This document shows, in pieces, positions 55,337-63,063 of a stretch of 64,000 nt of DNA. The first letter of the stretch is position 1. Each line of letters begins with the position of its first letter. Source of the stretch: Siccibacter colletis (GTDB lineage Bacteria; Pseudomonadota; Gammaproteobacteria; Enterobacterales; Enterobacteriaceae); contig NZ_JMSQ01000003.1 in assembly GCF_000696575.1 (NCBI RefSeq), positions 109,365 to 173,364 on the forward strand. Reading direction: 5' to 3'. Made by a program: the position numbers and the translations under genes. The notes under the pieces were generated by a model, which was not told the origin of the DNA, searched no databases, and saw only the letters and a program-made list of their open reading frames with translations.

Positions 55337-56239
55337 ATGAATCTGGATTTCGCCCTGCTGCACGCGGTGGTATCGGTCGCGAAAGCGGGCGGCTTTCGCG
55401 AAGCGGCGCGCATTACCGGGAGCAATCCATCGCGTCTGAGCGATGCGGTACGTCGCGCGGAGCAGCAGCTCGGCGTGCGCCTGTTCAACCGCACTACCCG
55501 CACCGTGACCCTGACCGAAGCAGGACGCGCGCTGATTGAGCGCCTGACGCCCGCCATGAGTGAGATCGACGCGGCCCTCGACGCGGTCAATCAGTTCCGC
55601 AGCACCCCCGGCGGTACACTGCGCCTGAACGTACCGGTAAGCGCCTCCCGCCTGGTCCTGCCTGCCATCGTGCCGGCATTTTTGCAGCGCTATCCCGATA
55701 TCACCCTGGAGATCGTCGCCGAGAGCAACGTGCAGGATGTCTTTCGCGAGGGCTGCGATGCCGGGATCCGCTACGACGAATGTCTGGAACCCGACATGGT
55801 GGCGATCCCCATCGGACCGCGCGTTCAGCGCTTTGCCGCCGCCGCGTCACCGGCCTATCTGCAGCAATATGGTCGCCCTTCCCATCCACGTGACCTGATG
55901 CAGCACCGCTGCATTCGTGGGCGCTACGCTAACGGCGTGATCCCGGCGTGGGAGTTTGAACGCGACGGCGAGACGCTGCGCGTGCGGGTTGAGGGTTCCC
56001 TGGTGGTCAGCATCGGCGGCGCTATGGATCTGGCGGTGGAAAGCGCCGTGCAGGGCAGCGGCATTGTCTATCTGTTTGAAGGGTGGCTGCATCCGGCCTT
56101 CGAACAGGGGCTGCTCGAACCGGTACTCGAACCCTGGTGGCTCAGCTTCAGCGGCCCCTGGCTCTATTATCACGACAGACGTCTCATCCCCGGTCCGCTG
56201 CGGGCGTTTATCGACTTTATTAAACAGCAGCCGACGTAA
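55337..56239 (+). CDS. LysR-family regulator 3
   Basis: A 300-residue LysR protein: HTH GGFREAARITGSNPSRLSDAVRRAE near residues 21-45, then an effector domain (GGTLRLNVPVSASRLVLPAIVPAF onward) of the type often found divergent from oxidoreductase genes. Its divergent partner was probably the aldo/keto reductase now split by the insert, leaving the regulator without an intact target on that side. The 97 bases between its start and the remnant ATG at 55239 look like the preserved divergent promoter. Confidence 0.93.
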   Translation: MNLDFALLHAVVSVAKAGGFREAARITGSNPSRLSDAVRRAEQQLGVRLFNRTTRTVTLTEAGRALIERLTPAMSEIDAALDAVNQFRSTPGGTLRLNVPVSASRLVLPAIVPAFLQRYPDITLEIVAESNVQDVFREGCDAGIRYDECLEPDMVAIPIGPRVQRFAAAASPAYLQQYGRPSHPRDLMQHRCIRGRYANGVIPAWEFERDGETLRVRVEGSLVVSIGGAMDLAVESAVQGSGIVYLFEGWLHPAFEQGLLEPVLEPWWLSFSGPWLYYHDRRLIPGPLRAFIDFIKQQPT

Positions 56240-56294
56240 CTTTTTCCTTTTACTCCAGCAGCACCCCGCTACTGATTTACTCGTTAATAAAAGT

Positions 56295-57578
56295 ATGACT
56301 ATGACAACGCAAAAAATTCCCGCCGCCGTTATGCCCGCCGCCCCCGGCTGGTCGCTCAAAGATATGATCTGGATTATGGGGGTCTACGCGGCCACGGTGG
56401 GTGCCGGCACGCTGTTCCTGCCGGTAGAGATTGGCACTCGCGGCCCGATGGTGTTTTTAATGCTGCTGCTGCTGGGTTTTCCGCTGTCGATGGTACCGCA
56501 TGTGCTGGTCGGGCGGCTGTTTATGCGCGACGGACACACCGGCGATCAAAATTTGCCGATGTTCGGTGCTTTTTTTGGCGCCAAAGGCCGCCAGGCGATT
56601 AAGGCCTATTTTTGCATTGCGCACTTCCCGGTTACGCTGGTGTTCGCTATTTCGCTGGTCAACTCCCTCGATAATCTGCTCGCGGAGCGTCTGCATCTGG
56701 CGCAGATTAACCGCGGGCTGCTGGCATTTGTTGTCACCGGCCTGCTGTTTCTGGTGCTGAGCAAAGGCCGCGACAGCGTAGTGAAAACCCTGAGCGTACT
56801 GGCGCTGCCCTTCGCACTGACCATTATCGCCATCGCGCTGGTGCAGATCCCGGACTGGCATCTGGCGAACGTCACCGAGGCGCTGCGTGAAACCAACACC
56901 GCCTCGCCGGGCGAGACCATCAAGCACCTCTGGCTGACGCTGCCGCTGGTGACCTTTGCGTTCTGCTCTACGCCGATGATCTCCCCGCTGGCGGCCTGGT
57001 ATCGTGAAGGCGATAACGGCGGAGAAAAGAAAGCGGTGCTGGTGATCCGCCTCGCCTACCTGCTGATCTTCTTCAGCATCGTCTTCTTTGTGCTGAGCTG
57101 TATTCTGGCGATCCCGCGTGAAACCTTCGTTATGGCGAAGGCGCAAAACCTCAACGTGCTTTCCGTGATGAAAGGCAGCGGCAGCACCGACCTGGTGTTC
57201 TGGATCGCACCGCTGATCGCCATTCTCGGCATGACCAAATCCTTCTTAGGGGTCTGCCTGTCGGTAGCGGAGACCTTTACCGGGCTGACGGCCGGGACGT
57301 TAAAAGCCAGCGATGAACGCGGGCAAAAACGCGCGAAGCGCCTTGCTTACCTGATTATGTTTGCCCTGACGTTTGCCGTGGTGTACCTCAATCCGAACGT
57401 GGTCACGTTAATCGAAACCGTCTGCGGGCCGTTAATCGCAATCTTCCTGTTCCTTATCCCAGCGTATCTGATCTACACGCGCCCGCAGCTGCGCACGCTG
57501 CGCGGTGCCACGGCGAGCACGGTGATTGCCGGTGGGGTGCTTACCGTCTCGGCGCTGCTGTACGGCATCCTGTTCTGA
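56295..57578 (+). CDS. Amino acid permease of the SdaC/TdcC (HAAAP) family
   Basis: A 427-residue transporter with 11 hydrophobic helices. MIWIMGVYAATVGAGTLFLPVEIGTRG is the HAAAP-family N-terminal signature (SdaC, TdcC, DlsT, YhjV). The TFAFCSTPMISPLAAWYRE loop and LGMTKSFLGVCLSVAETF follow the family pattern. It probably takes up serine, threonine or a related amino acid with protons. Start could be ATG 56295 or 56301; the ribosome binding site is weak. A terminator hairpin follows, and the Hrp region begins right after it. Confidence 0.88.
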   Translation: MTMTTQKIPAAVMPAAPGWSLKDMIWIMGVYAATVGAGTLFLPVEIGTRGPMVFLMLLLLGFPLSMVPHVLVGRLFMRDGHTGDQNLPMFGAFFGAKGRQAIKAYFCIAHFPVTLVFAISLVNSLDNLLAERLHLAQINRGLLAFVVTGLLFLVLSKGRDSVVKTLSVLALPFALTIIAIALVQIPDWHLANVTEALRETNTASPGETIKHLWLTLPLVTFAFCSTPMISPLAAWYREGDNGGEKKAVLVIRLAYLLIFFSIVFFVLSCILAIPRETFVMAKAQNLNVLSVMKGSGSTDLVFWIAPLIAILGMTKSFLGVCLSVAETFTGLTAGTLKASDERGQKRAKRLAYLIMFALTFAVVYLNPNVVTLIETVCGPLIAIFLFLIPAYLIYTRPQLRTLRGATASTVIAGGVLTVSALLYGILF

Positions 57579-57588
57579 CCCCCTGTGG

Positions 57589-57617
57589 TTCCCCGGTGCG
57601 CCGGGGAATTGCCTTAA
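57589..57617 (+). terminator. Terminator after the permease
   Basis: TTCCCCGG/CCGGGGAA, an 8-bp stem with loop TGCG, is followed by a T-containing tract (TTGCCTTAATT). It separates the chromosomal flank from the Hrp cluster. Confidence 0.7.
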
Positions 57618-57640
57618 TTCCTCCCTGCCGCCTGCGGTAT

Positions 57641-57669
57641 GGAACCCTCCCCGCAATTCTCCCCACTCA
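57641..57669 (+). promoter_or_regulatory. hrp box upstream of the lytic transglycosylase gene
   Basis: GGAACC (57641-57646), 16 bases, CCACTCA (57663-57669). This matches the HrpL sigma-factor consensus GGAACC-N15/16-CCACNNA exactly. It lies 78 bases before the gene start. Confidence 0.9.
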
Positions 57670-57747
57670 AAGACGTCCCCGAAGATAAACCCGGTGATGC
57701 GTCATGCCGCAGGCACGACGCCACGTTCGTAACTCAGGAGGATCGTC

Positions 57748-58740
57748 ATGCAGATTTTATCCGGCCCGCTCTCCGGGCCAGTGCAGCCGCAGCTGCCGTT
57801 CGATATCAGCGCGCTGAGCGGTAAGCCATCAGGTCAGAACAACTTTTCCCCACTTTCAGGCGGCGGTCCGCAGGCCGTAAGCTGGGGCAATAACCAGCCG
57901 GGCGGAACCGATCTCGCCTCGCTGATGGGCAACGGCACGGCGGGCATGGGGCAGAATCAGAACAACATCATGGCGCAGTTTATGTCCGAGCTGATCGCCC
58001 AGATCATGCAGGCGTTACTGCCGATGCTGCAGCAGATGATGAACGGCCAGCAGAACAGCGGCAGCGGCGCGGGCGGTTCGCCATCTCCATCCTCTTCGCC
58101 AGCGGCATCCGCCAGTGCGCCGCAGACGCCGCCGTCAGCGCCAGCACCGACGCCGCAAACGGCGCAAACGCCACAAGCCCCGCAGAGTGGCGGTGCGCCA
58201 GTGAACTATGGCTCGACGACGCCGACCGGCACGGGTGAAGCGCTGTCGGCAGGCAAGTCGGGCCTGCATCTGCCGCCTGCCCTGCAAAACCATGAGGAAG
58301 CCATTATGGAAGCTGCAAACCACACCGGGATAGAGCCGGAGGTACTGGCCGCACAGATCTGGCAGGAGTCGCGCGGTAAAGCTGACGCCGTGACGGTGAA
58401 CGGCGGCAACGGGCTGCAGGACTCTGGCGTGATGCAGGTAAACCAGAACACCTTCGCCGAGCTGCAGCGTAACAATTCAGATGTGCTGGGGCCGAACGCC
58501 AGCCCGTCCAACCCCCGGGACAGCATCATGGCCGGGGCGCTGTATATGAAGGAGCAGAAAACTGCCTTCGGCGGTGATATGGGTGCCGCGCTGCGCGCCT
58601 ATAACTCCGGGCCGGGCAACGTGAACATCAACGATCTGACCGACATTTCGAAGACCGGGACCGGCGATGCCACCTATGTTGATAAGGTGCAGAAGTTCGC
58701 TGAGATCATTAAATCCGGCAACGGCACCCTGCCGGCATAA
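57748..58740 (+). CDS. Harpin-like exported lytic transglycosylase (HopP1-like)
   Basis: A 330-residue protein without a Sec signal peptide. Residues 1-90 are Ser/Gly/Gln/Pro-rich and amphipathic, and 68-92 holds QNNIMAQFMSELIAQIMQALL-type Met/Gln helices as in harpins. A Pro/Ala/Ser linker follows (about 100-155). The C-terminal 160 residues are an SLT lytic transglycosylase: AAQIWQESRGK with catalytic Glu207, DSGVMQVNQNTF and ALRAYNSGPGNV. In Pseudomonas, HopP1-type proteins have this same harpin plus transglycosylase layout and are secreted by the T3SS to open the peptidoglycan. AGGAGGATCGTC precedes ATG; an hrp box lies upstream and a terminator after. Confidence 0.85.
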   Translation: MQILSGPLSGPVQPQLPFDISALSGKPSGQNNFSPLSGGGPQAVSWGNNQPGGTDLASLMGNGTAGMGQNQNNIMAQFMSELIAQIMQALLPMLQQMMNGQQNSGSGAGGSPSPSSSPAASASAPQTPPSAPAPTPQTAQTPQAPQSGGAPVNYGSTTPTGTGEALSAGKSGLHLPPALQNHEEAIMEAANHTGIEPEVLAAQIWQESRGKADAVTVNGGNGLQDSGVMQVNQNTFAELQRNNSDVLGPNASPSNPRDSIMAGALYMKEQKTAFGGDMGAALRAYNSGPGNVNINDLTDISKTGTGDATYVDKVQKFAEIIKSGNGTLPA

Positions 58741-58749
58741 CGCCTGATA

Positions 58750-58771
58750 AAGCCCTGCGGGGCTTTTTTTT
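58750..58771 (+). terminator. Terminator after the transglycosylase
   Basis: AAGCCC/GGGCTT stem with a short GC loop is followed by eight T. Confidence 0.85.
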
Positions 58772-58785
58772 ATGCTTCGTACCCA

Positions 58786-58816
58786 TAAAAAAAGCCCCTG
58801 ACCGCGTTCAGGGACT
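58786..58816 (-). terminator. Terminator of the harpin operon
   Basis: AGCCCCTGA/TCAGGGACT stem (58793-58816, one mismatch) with seven A on the left forms a leftward terminator, 22 bases past the HrpK-like stop. Confidence 0.8.
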
Positions 58817-58837
58817 TCTTCAGAGAGCACAGCCGCA

Positions 58838-59920
58838 TCAGGAGAACGCAGGGGGATCTTTCTTATCCTTGCTGCCATTCTCCACGGCAATCTGCACCGT
58901 ATCGGTTACTGCTGTAATACCCCAGCCGACCGGACCACGGGCGGCGCTCATCGCCCCCTCAGCCAGACCGGACAGTCCACCGGTAAAGACCTCGCCCAGA
59001 TCCCGTGCTTCGCCAATGTTATTGAACAGCGGCGCGGCCACGGATTTCAGGATGGGAATGTTCGAGAGAATTTTACCGAACTCGCCCATACCCCACTGGA
59101 AGTTGTCTTTATTGGTGCCGTCAACGCGCACGTGGGTATCGTTGGTCTGCGGCAGCTTGCCGTTATCCGGCAGCATCTTCAGACCCTGCTCGGCAATATC
59201 TTTCAGCACCCCGGCTTCGCTGCCGTGGCGGGCATCGCCGTCTTTGGTAATGCCTTCGATCTTGCCGTTGTTTGCCACTTCACCGCGATCGCTGCCATCG
59301 CGGCCGCTCAGCCCTTTAATGTGGTTGAGCACGGATGCCATATTGTAAGCGGCATCGGCGCGGCTTTTTGGATCGGGGTTAGCATCGGTCCAGTCACCAA
59401 AACGCTGCTTCAGCTCTTCGCGTTTGATGTCCTTCTGATTGCCGAGATTTTTCAGCACCGGATTGGCGTCGATAATCTCGTCCGCGCTGCGGTTATCTCC
59501 CGGCGGGCGGCCCTTCAGACTGTCATCGGTGATGGGCACGCTGAGATCTTTTTCGCTCTCAGGTACCGGCATCGCGCTGCTGCCCGCGTCCGCTGCCAGC
59601 GTCGGGTCGATGGTAAGCAGCTGCGCCAGGTCACCCTGGGCACCGCCCGCCTGCCCCATCTGCGCCAGATCGTTCAGTCCGAGCAGCATCAGCATGCCGG
59701 TCAGCCCACTCTGGGCGTCCGGCGTGGACGTCGCACCAGGCATTGCCGGCGCACCGGGCATTGGCGTACCGCTGCTGCCGCCGTAGCTGATCAGGCTGGC
59801 GATCCCGCCTCCCGGCCCGAGCGTACCCAGCGACTGTGGCAGTACGCTGGTCGCGGGCGGTTTGAAGCTGGTCAGTGAATCGGGGGAGAATCCTCCCCCG
59901 CCAGATACATTGATGGCCAT
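58838..59920 (-). CDS. HrpK/HrpF/NolX-like candidate type III translocator
   Basis: A 360-residue protein without a Sec signal. Residues 1-90 are Gly/Ser/Pro-rich. The middle has VLKNLGNQKDIKREELKQRFGDWTD and ADAAYNMASVLNHIKGLSGRDGSDRG, a pattern I associate with HrpK/HrpF/NolX translocators. The C-terminal quarter is more hydrophobic (NIPILKSVAAPLFNNIG; GPVGWGITAVTDTVQIAV), possibly membrane-inserting. Classic HrpK/HrpF proteins are about twice as long, so this is a short form. It is the second gene of a leftward operon after the harpin gene, 18 bases apart, and shares its hrp box. Family assignment comes from memory and needs a profile search. Confidence 0.62.
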   Translation of the reverse strand: MAINVSGGGGFSPDSLTSFKPPATSVLPQSLGTLGPGGGIASLISYGGSSGTPMPGAPAMPGATSTPDAQSGLTGMLMLLGLNDLAQMGQAGGAQGDLAQLLTIDPTLAADAGSSAMPVPESEKDLSVPITDDSLKGRPPGDNRSADEIIDANPVLKNLGNQKDIKREELKQRFGDWTDANPDPKSRADAAYNMASVLNHIKGLSGRDGSDRGEVANNGKIEGITKDGDARHGSEAGVLKDIAEQGLKMLPDNGKLPQTNDTHVRVDGTNKDNFQWGMGEFGKILSNIPILKSVAAPLFNNIGEARDLGEVFTGGLSGLAEGAMSAARGPVGWGITAVTDTVQIAVENGSKDKKDPPAFS

Positions 59921-59938
59921 AGCATTAACCTCGCTGTA

Positions 59939-60733
59939 TTAGAGCTGGTTTGAATTCTGCGATGTGCCCTGACCCTGGCTCTGACCCTGTCCCAGACCGC
60001 CGAGCAGCTGCTGCAGGCCAACCATCATCAGCAGGTTTTGCAGCATCCCGGCCAGTCCACCGGACTGCTGGCCTGCACCCTGAGCACCGCCCTGGCCGCC
60101 AGCGCTGTTACCGCCCTGACCTGACGCAGGATTGCTGCCAGCACCCTCTTTACCGGACATGCCGAACATCTTCTGGATCATCTCCTGAAGCATCTTCATC
60201 AGCTGGTCCAGCGGGTTAGAACTGTTGCTGCTGCCGGAAGACTGCGGGGCCTGGCTCTGCTGGCTCGGCTGCTGCACCTGCTGCTGATTGCCGCCGCCAA
60301 AGAGCTGCTGCAGACCCATCATCATCATCAGCTGTTTGGCGATACCCGCCAGACCACCACCGCCCATGGCACCGGTGAGCATGGACCCAATACCGCCGCC
60401 GCCGTTACCACCGCCGATACCCTGCGAGCCGCCGGTGCTATTGCCGCCGCCGCTGTTGCCACCGATACCGGCGAACGGCAGCAGTGACGTGACGCCACCC
60501 GCCACGTTCAGCACGTTACCGGCCATGCCGAGCGGGCTGCTGCCGTTTTTGCCATTGCCGAGCGACGGCGCGTCAGGTTTGCCGTTCGGCCCGTCAATTT
60601 TGCCGCCGTTCGGGCCATCGATCTTGCCCACATTGTTACCGCCCGGACCGTCGATCTTACCCATATTGTTCGCGGGCGGCGGATCGATTTTGTTCAGGTT
60701 ATTTGCACCACCACCAAAGCCTGGAATTCTCAT
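59939..60733 (-). CDS. Glycine-rich harpin (HrpN/HrpZ-like)
   Basis: A 264-residue Gly/Asn/Gln/Ser-rich, Cys-free protein without a signal peptide: the harpin profile. Residues 12-50 hold an imperfect repeat of KIDGP (KIDPP, then three KIDGP copies spaced by NN/GG/PN). Two amphipathic helices with Met/Leu are similar to each other: AKQLMMMMGLQQLFGGG and LQNLLMMVGLQQLLGGL. Between them lies LDQLMKMLQEMIQKMFGM. Harpins are secreted by the Hrp system, help translocation and elicit plant responses. ATG 60733 with GAGGAGCAG upstream is chosen over the open frame to 60781. An hrp box is 133 bases upstream. Confidence 0.85.
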   Translation of the reverse strand: MRIPGFGGGANNLNKIDPPPANNMGKIDGPGGNNVGKIDGPNGGKIDGPNGKPDAPSLGNGKNGSSPLGMAGNVLNVAGGVTSLLPFAGIGGNSGGGNSTGGSQGIGGGNGGGGIGSMLTGAMGGGGLAGIAKQLMMMMGLQQLFGGGNQQQVQQPSQQSQAPQSSGSSNSSNPLDQLMKMLQEMIQKMFGMSGKEGAGSNPASGQGGNSAGGQGGAQGAGQQSGGLAGMLQNLLMMVGLQQLLGGLGQGQSQGQGTSQNSNQL

Positions 60734-60865
60734 GGACTGCTCCTCAGAGTTAACGTAACCGTATAGGGGTGTAAGCGGCATCCTGTCAGCGCGGCACTCT
60801 CGGGCGATCTTTCAGCTACGCTTAATGACGTCCGGTCCCTGCTTTTCAGGCGCCAGCTCGTTTGG

Positions 60866-60893
60866 TAAGTGGGCGCGGTGGCGCATCAGTTCC
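60866..60893 (-). promoter_or_regulatory. hrp box upstream of the harpin operon
   Basis: On the minus strand: GGAACT (60893-60888), 15 bases, CCACTTA (60872-60866). The -35 half differs from the consensus GGAACC at its last base; the -10 half matches. It lies 133 bases before the harpin start. Confidence 0.8.
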
Positions 60894-61002
60894 AGGATAT
60901 TTGTCATAAGTGTGCTAATAGTCATGCAATAAATCTTTCATATCTCCCGCACGGTTTTTTCTCTTCCTCGCAACCCGCTGTTTTTCAAGGATGTAAATTC
61001 CA

Positions 61003-61024
61003 CCTGTAGGGAAATGCCTACAGG
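61003..61024. promoter_or_regulatory. Inverted repeat upstream of hrpS
   Basis: CCTGTAGG and CCTACAGG form a perfect 8-bp inverted repeat with a 6-bp centre, about 200 bases before hrpS. It could be a site for the regulator that drives hrpS (HrpY-like in related systems). Confidence 0.45.
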
Positions 61025-61222
61025 ATGACAGCCTTGCCCTACACAACAATCATCCTGGACTGATAGCCGGGTGATGACCGCTTGAGTGAGAGTACGCCCG
61101 TACCGATTTGTAATGAATTGCGTCAGCGTTTACATAAAAAAACACACGATTGCTTCTTACGGGATTTTCCTGAACGCCGCGTTTTGCGAGTTTTGCGTTT
61201 ACGTTAAGCCACTGGAGAAATT

Positions 61223-62218
61223 ATGGTTGGGTTTGTCGAGACTCGAATTCGTAGCAGCGTCGCTGCGGATGAGAAACAGGATAACGCTATGCAAACGGCC
61301 ATGGCTGGCCGCCCGGAAAAGGACGTCGTACAGGGACACTATGCCGATATCCATGCCCCGCTGCATCGGATACTCACTACCATCGCCCCGTTGCAGGTTG
61401 ACGTGCTGATCCAGGGCGAAACCGGCACCGGAAAAGACACCCTCGCCCGTCGTCTTTATCAGCTGTCGGGCTGTACCGGGCCAATGGTGCCGGTGAACTG
61501 CGCCGCCATCCCGGAAACCCTCGCCGAGAGCGAACTGTTCGGTGTGATGAGCGGCGCTTTCACCGGTGCCAGCACCTCGCGCGCCGGCTATATCGAAACC
61601 GCCAACAACGGCCTGCTGTTCCTCGACGAAATCGACAGTATGCCGCTTATTGTGCAGGCGAAGCTGCTGCGCGTGCTTGAGAGTCGCGCGGTGGAGCGTC
61701 TCGGTAGTACCAAAAGCATTCCGCTTAACCTGCGGGTGATTGCCGCGTCCCAGGCACCGCTTGAGGATCTGGTGGCCCAGGGGCGGTTCCGGCGCGATCT
61801 GTTCTTCCGTCTCGATACCATCAAGCTTTCTACCCCGGCGCTGCGCCATCACCCGGAACTGATTATTCCCATGTTCAGCCGTTTTACCCAGGACGCGGCG
61901 CTGCGGCTCAATCAGGCACTGCCGCCCCGCTCATGGGCGCTGGAGGAGGCGCTGCTGCTGCACAGCTGGCCGGGAAACATTCGCGAGCTTAAAGCCGCCG
62001 CTGAACGCTTTGTGCTCGGCTTGCCGCCGCTGTGCGGCGAGATGAAAAAGGAGGAAGGCCGCGGACTGTTGAAAGATCGGCTGCGCCGCATCGAACGCAG
62101 CCTGATCACCGACTGCCTGCACCGGCACGGTAACCGGATCGATGACGTCATTCACGAGTTAGGCATCCCGCGCCGCACGCTCTATCACCGCCTGAAGTTG
62201 CTTAAGCTTAGCGCCTGA
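61223..62218 (+). CDS. hrpS: HrpS, sigma-54-dependent activator of the Hrp system
   Basis: A 331-residue bacterial enhancer-binding protein lacking a receiver domain, the hallmark of HrpS/HrpR. The AAA+ domain has Walker A GETGTGKD near residue 65, the sigma-54-contacting GAFTGA loop near 112 (SGAFTGAST), Walker B LLFLDEID near 131 and LFFRLDTIKLSTPALR. A Fis-type HTH ends the protein (RIDDVIHELGIPRRTLYHRLKLL). In Erwinia and Pseudomonas HrpS activates hrpL, whose sigma factor reads hrp boxes. CTGGAGAAATT precedes ATG. It lies just left of hrpA, as in Erwinia. Confidence 0.93.
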   Translation: MVGFVETRIRSSVAADEKQDNAMQTAMAGRPEKDVVQGHYADIHAPLHRILTTIAPLQVDVLIQGETGTGKDTLARRLYQLSGCTGPMVPVNCAAIPETLAESELFGVMSGAFTGASTSRAGYIETANNGLLFLDEIDSMPLIVQAKLLRVLESRAVERLGSTKSIPLNLRVIAASQAPLEDLVAQGRFRRDLFFRLDTIKLSTPALRHHPELIIPMFSRFTQDAALRLNQALPPRSWALEEALLLHSWPGNIRELKAAAERFVLGLPPLCGEMKKEEGRGLLKDRLRRIERSLITDCLHRHGNRIDDVIHELGIPRRTLYHRLKLLKLSA

Positions 62219-62309
62219 TCTGTTGTTTCCCTGTTTCTGCCCATCGTCCCCCGACAGATGGGCCTGAAACGTCTTCATCCTGCCTTTTCAAAAAATTTTT
62301 TCCCTGCCT

Positions 62310-62337
62310 GGAACCGCTTCCCCCGTCACGCCACTTA
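62310..62337 (+). promoter_or_regulatory. hrp box of the hrpA operon
   Basis: GGAACC (62310-62315), 15 bases, CCACTTA (62331-62337): an exact match to GGAACC-N15/16-CCACNNA, 50 bases before hrpA. Confidence 0.95.
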
Positions 62338-62387
62338 ATAAGCGCAATACCCATAAAACACTCCATCTCAAGAGTAAGGAAAATGCT

Positions 62388-62627
62388 ATGTCCATGATTA
62401 CTCAGCTGTCCAACTTCATCACCAACTCAGGTTCTGCCTATACCAAGCTCTCTGGTGCAGCGAGCGGCGCTCACTTTATGGCCGGTGCGCAAGAAATCCA
62501 AGCCACCATGCAGCAGAACCAGCTCGATAAAATGGCGCTTGATGCGGAAAACCAGCGCATCAACGGCATCGCAGACAGCGCCGCGCAGGCCGGTTCGGCT
62601 GCCGCGCAGGTGAAGATCCAGTACTGA
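62388..62627 (+). CDS. hrpA: HrpA, type III pilin
   Basis: A 79-residue pilin. Typical of HrpA: small size, Ala/Ser/Gln/Asn-rich, no Cys, and a predicted long C-terminal helix (QNQLDKMALDAENQRINGIAD...) ending with a Tyr. It polymerises into the surface pilus that carries effectors. AGTAAGGAAAATGCT precedes ATG. It is the first gene of the hrpA-hrpB-hrcJ-hrpD operon. Sequences of HrpA proteins vary widely; identification rests on position, size and composition. Confidence 0.88.
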   Translation: MSMITQLSNFITNSGSAYTKLSGAASGAHFMAGAQEIQATMQQNQLDKMALDAENQRINGIADSAAQAGSAAAQVKIQY

Positions 62628-62638
62628 TTCCACTGGTC

Positions 62639-62673
62639 GGGAGGAGTCCGCGTCGCTTCTCCCTCCTTCATTT
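62639..62673 (+). terminator. Hairpin between hrpA and hrpB, possible partial terminator
   Basis: GGGAGGAG (62639-62646) and CTTCTCCC (62656-62663) pair (one G-T), followed by TCCTTCATTTTT. Such a hairpin could let pilin mRNA exceed that of later genes. Confidence 0.5.
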
Positions 62674-62688
62674 TTGCAGGAGTCTCCC

Positions 62689-63063
62689 ATGAAAGTATCC
62701 CAGTCCTCCGCCCCGCAGCTCACGTCCGAACCGGAAACTTCAGTAGAAATCTACCCGGAGTCCGGCAATCAGGACGATATTCACTGGTTCGCTGCACAGC
62801 TTAATCCGGCTAACGCCGCTCAGCCCCCTGCCGATGCCATGTCACCTGGCGTACTGGGCGGCCTTGCCGAATCCATCAGCGGTAGTCAGCGGGCGCAGAA
62901 GGATGCCTTCCGCGATCTGCGCGTAGCGTCACGCTCGTCTAACGTCGAGGATTTCTCGAAAGCCAATGCGCAGCTCTCCAACTACTACATCGAAAGCCTG
63001 CTGAACGCCAAGATCATTGCCAAAGGCGTCCAGTCCCTCGATAAACTTAATAACCTGCAGTGA
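62689..63063 (+). CDS. hrpB: HrpB, type III inner-rod (SctI-type) protein
   Basis: A 124-residue helical protein directly after hrpA. ATG 62689 has GCAGGAG upstream; the in-frame TTG 62674 is discarded. Its C-terminal half (DFSKANAQLSNYYIESLLNAKIIAKGVQSLDKL) has the helical pattern of SctI/needle-type subunits. In Erwinia and Pseudomonas HrpB is the inner rod candidate at this position. The stop overlaps the hrcJ start. Confidence 0.85.
   Translation: MKVSQSSAPQLTSEPETSVEIYPESGNQDDIHWFAAQLNPANAAQPPADAMSPGVLGGLAESISGSQRAQKDAFRDLRVASRSSNVEDFSKANAQLSNYYIESLLNAKIIAKGVQSLDKLNNLQ

Larger units (their letters stand above)
60734..61222. other. Regulatory region between the harpin operon and hrpS
   Basis: About 490 bases without a credible gene. 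It holds the leftward hrp box (60866-60893) and an 8-bp inverted repeat (61003-61024). The hrpXY two-component genes that usually precede hrpS are absent. Confidence 0.6.
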
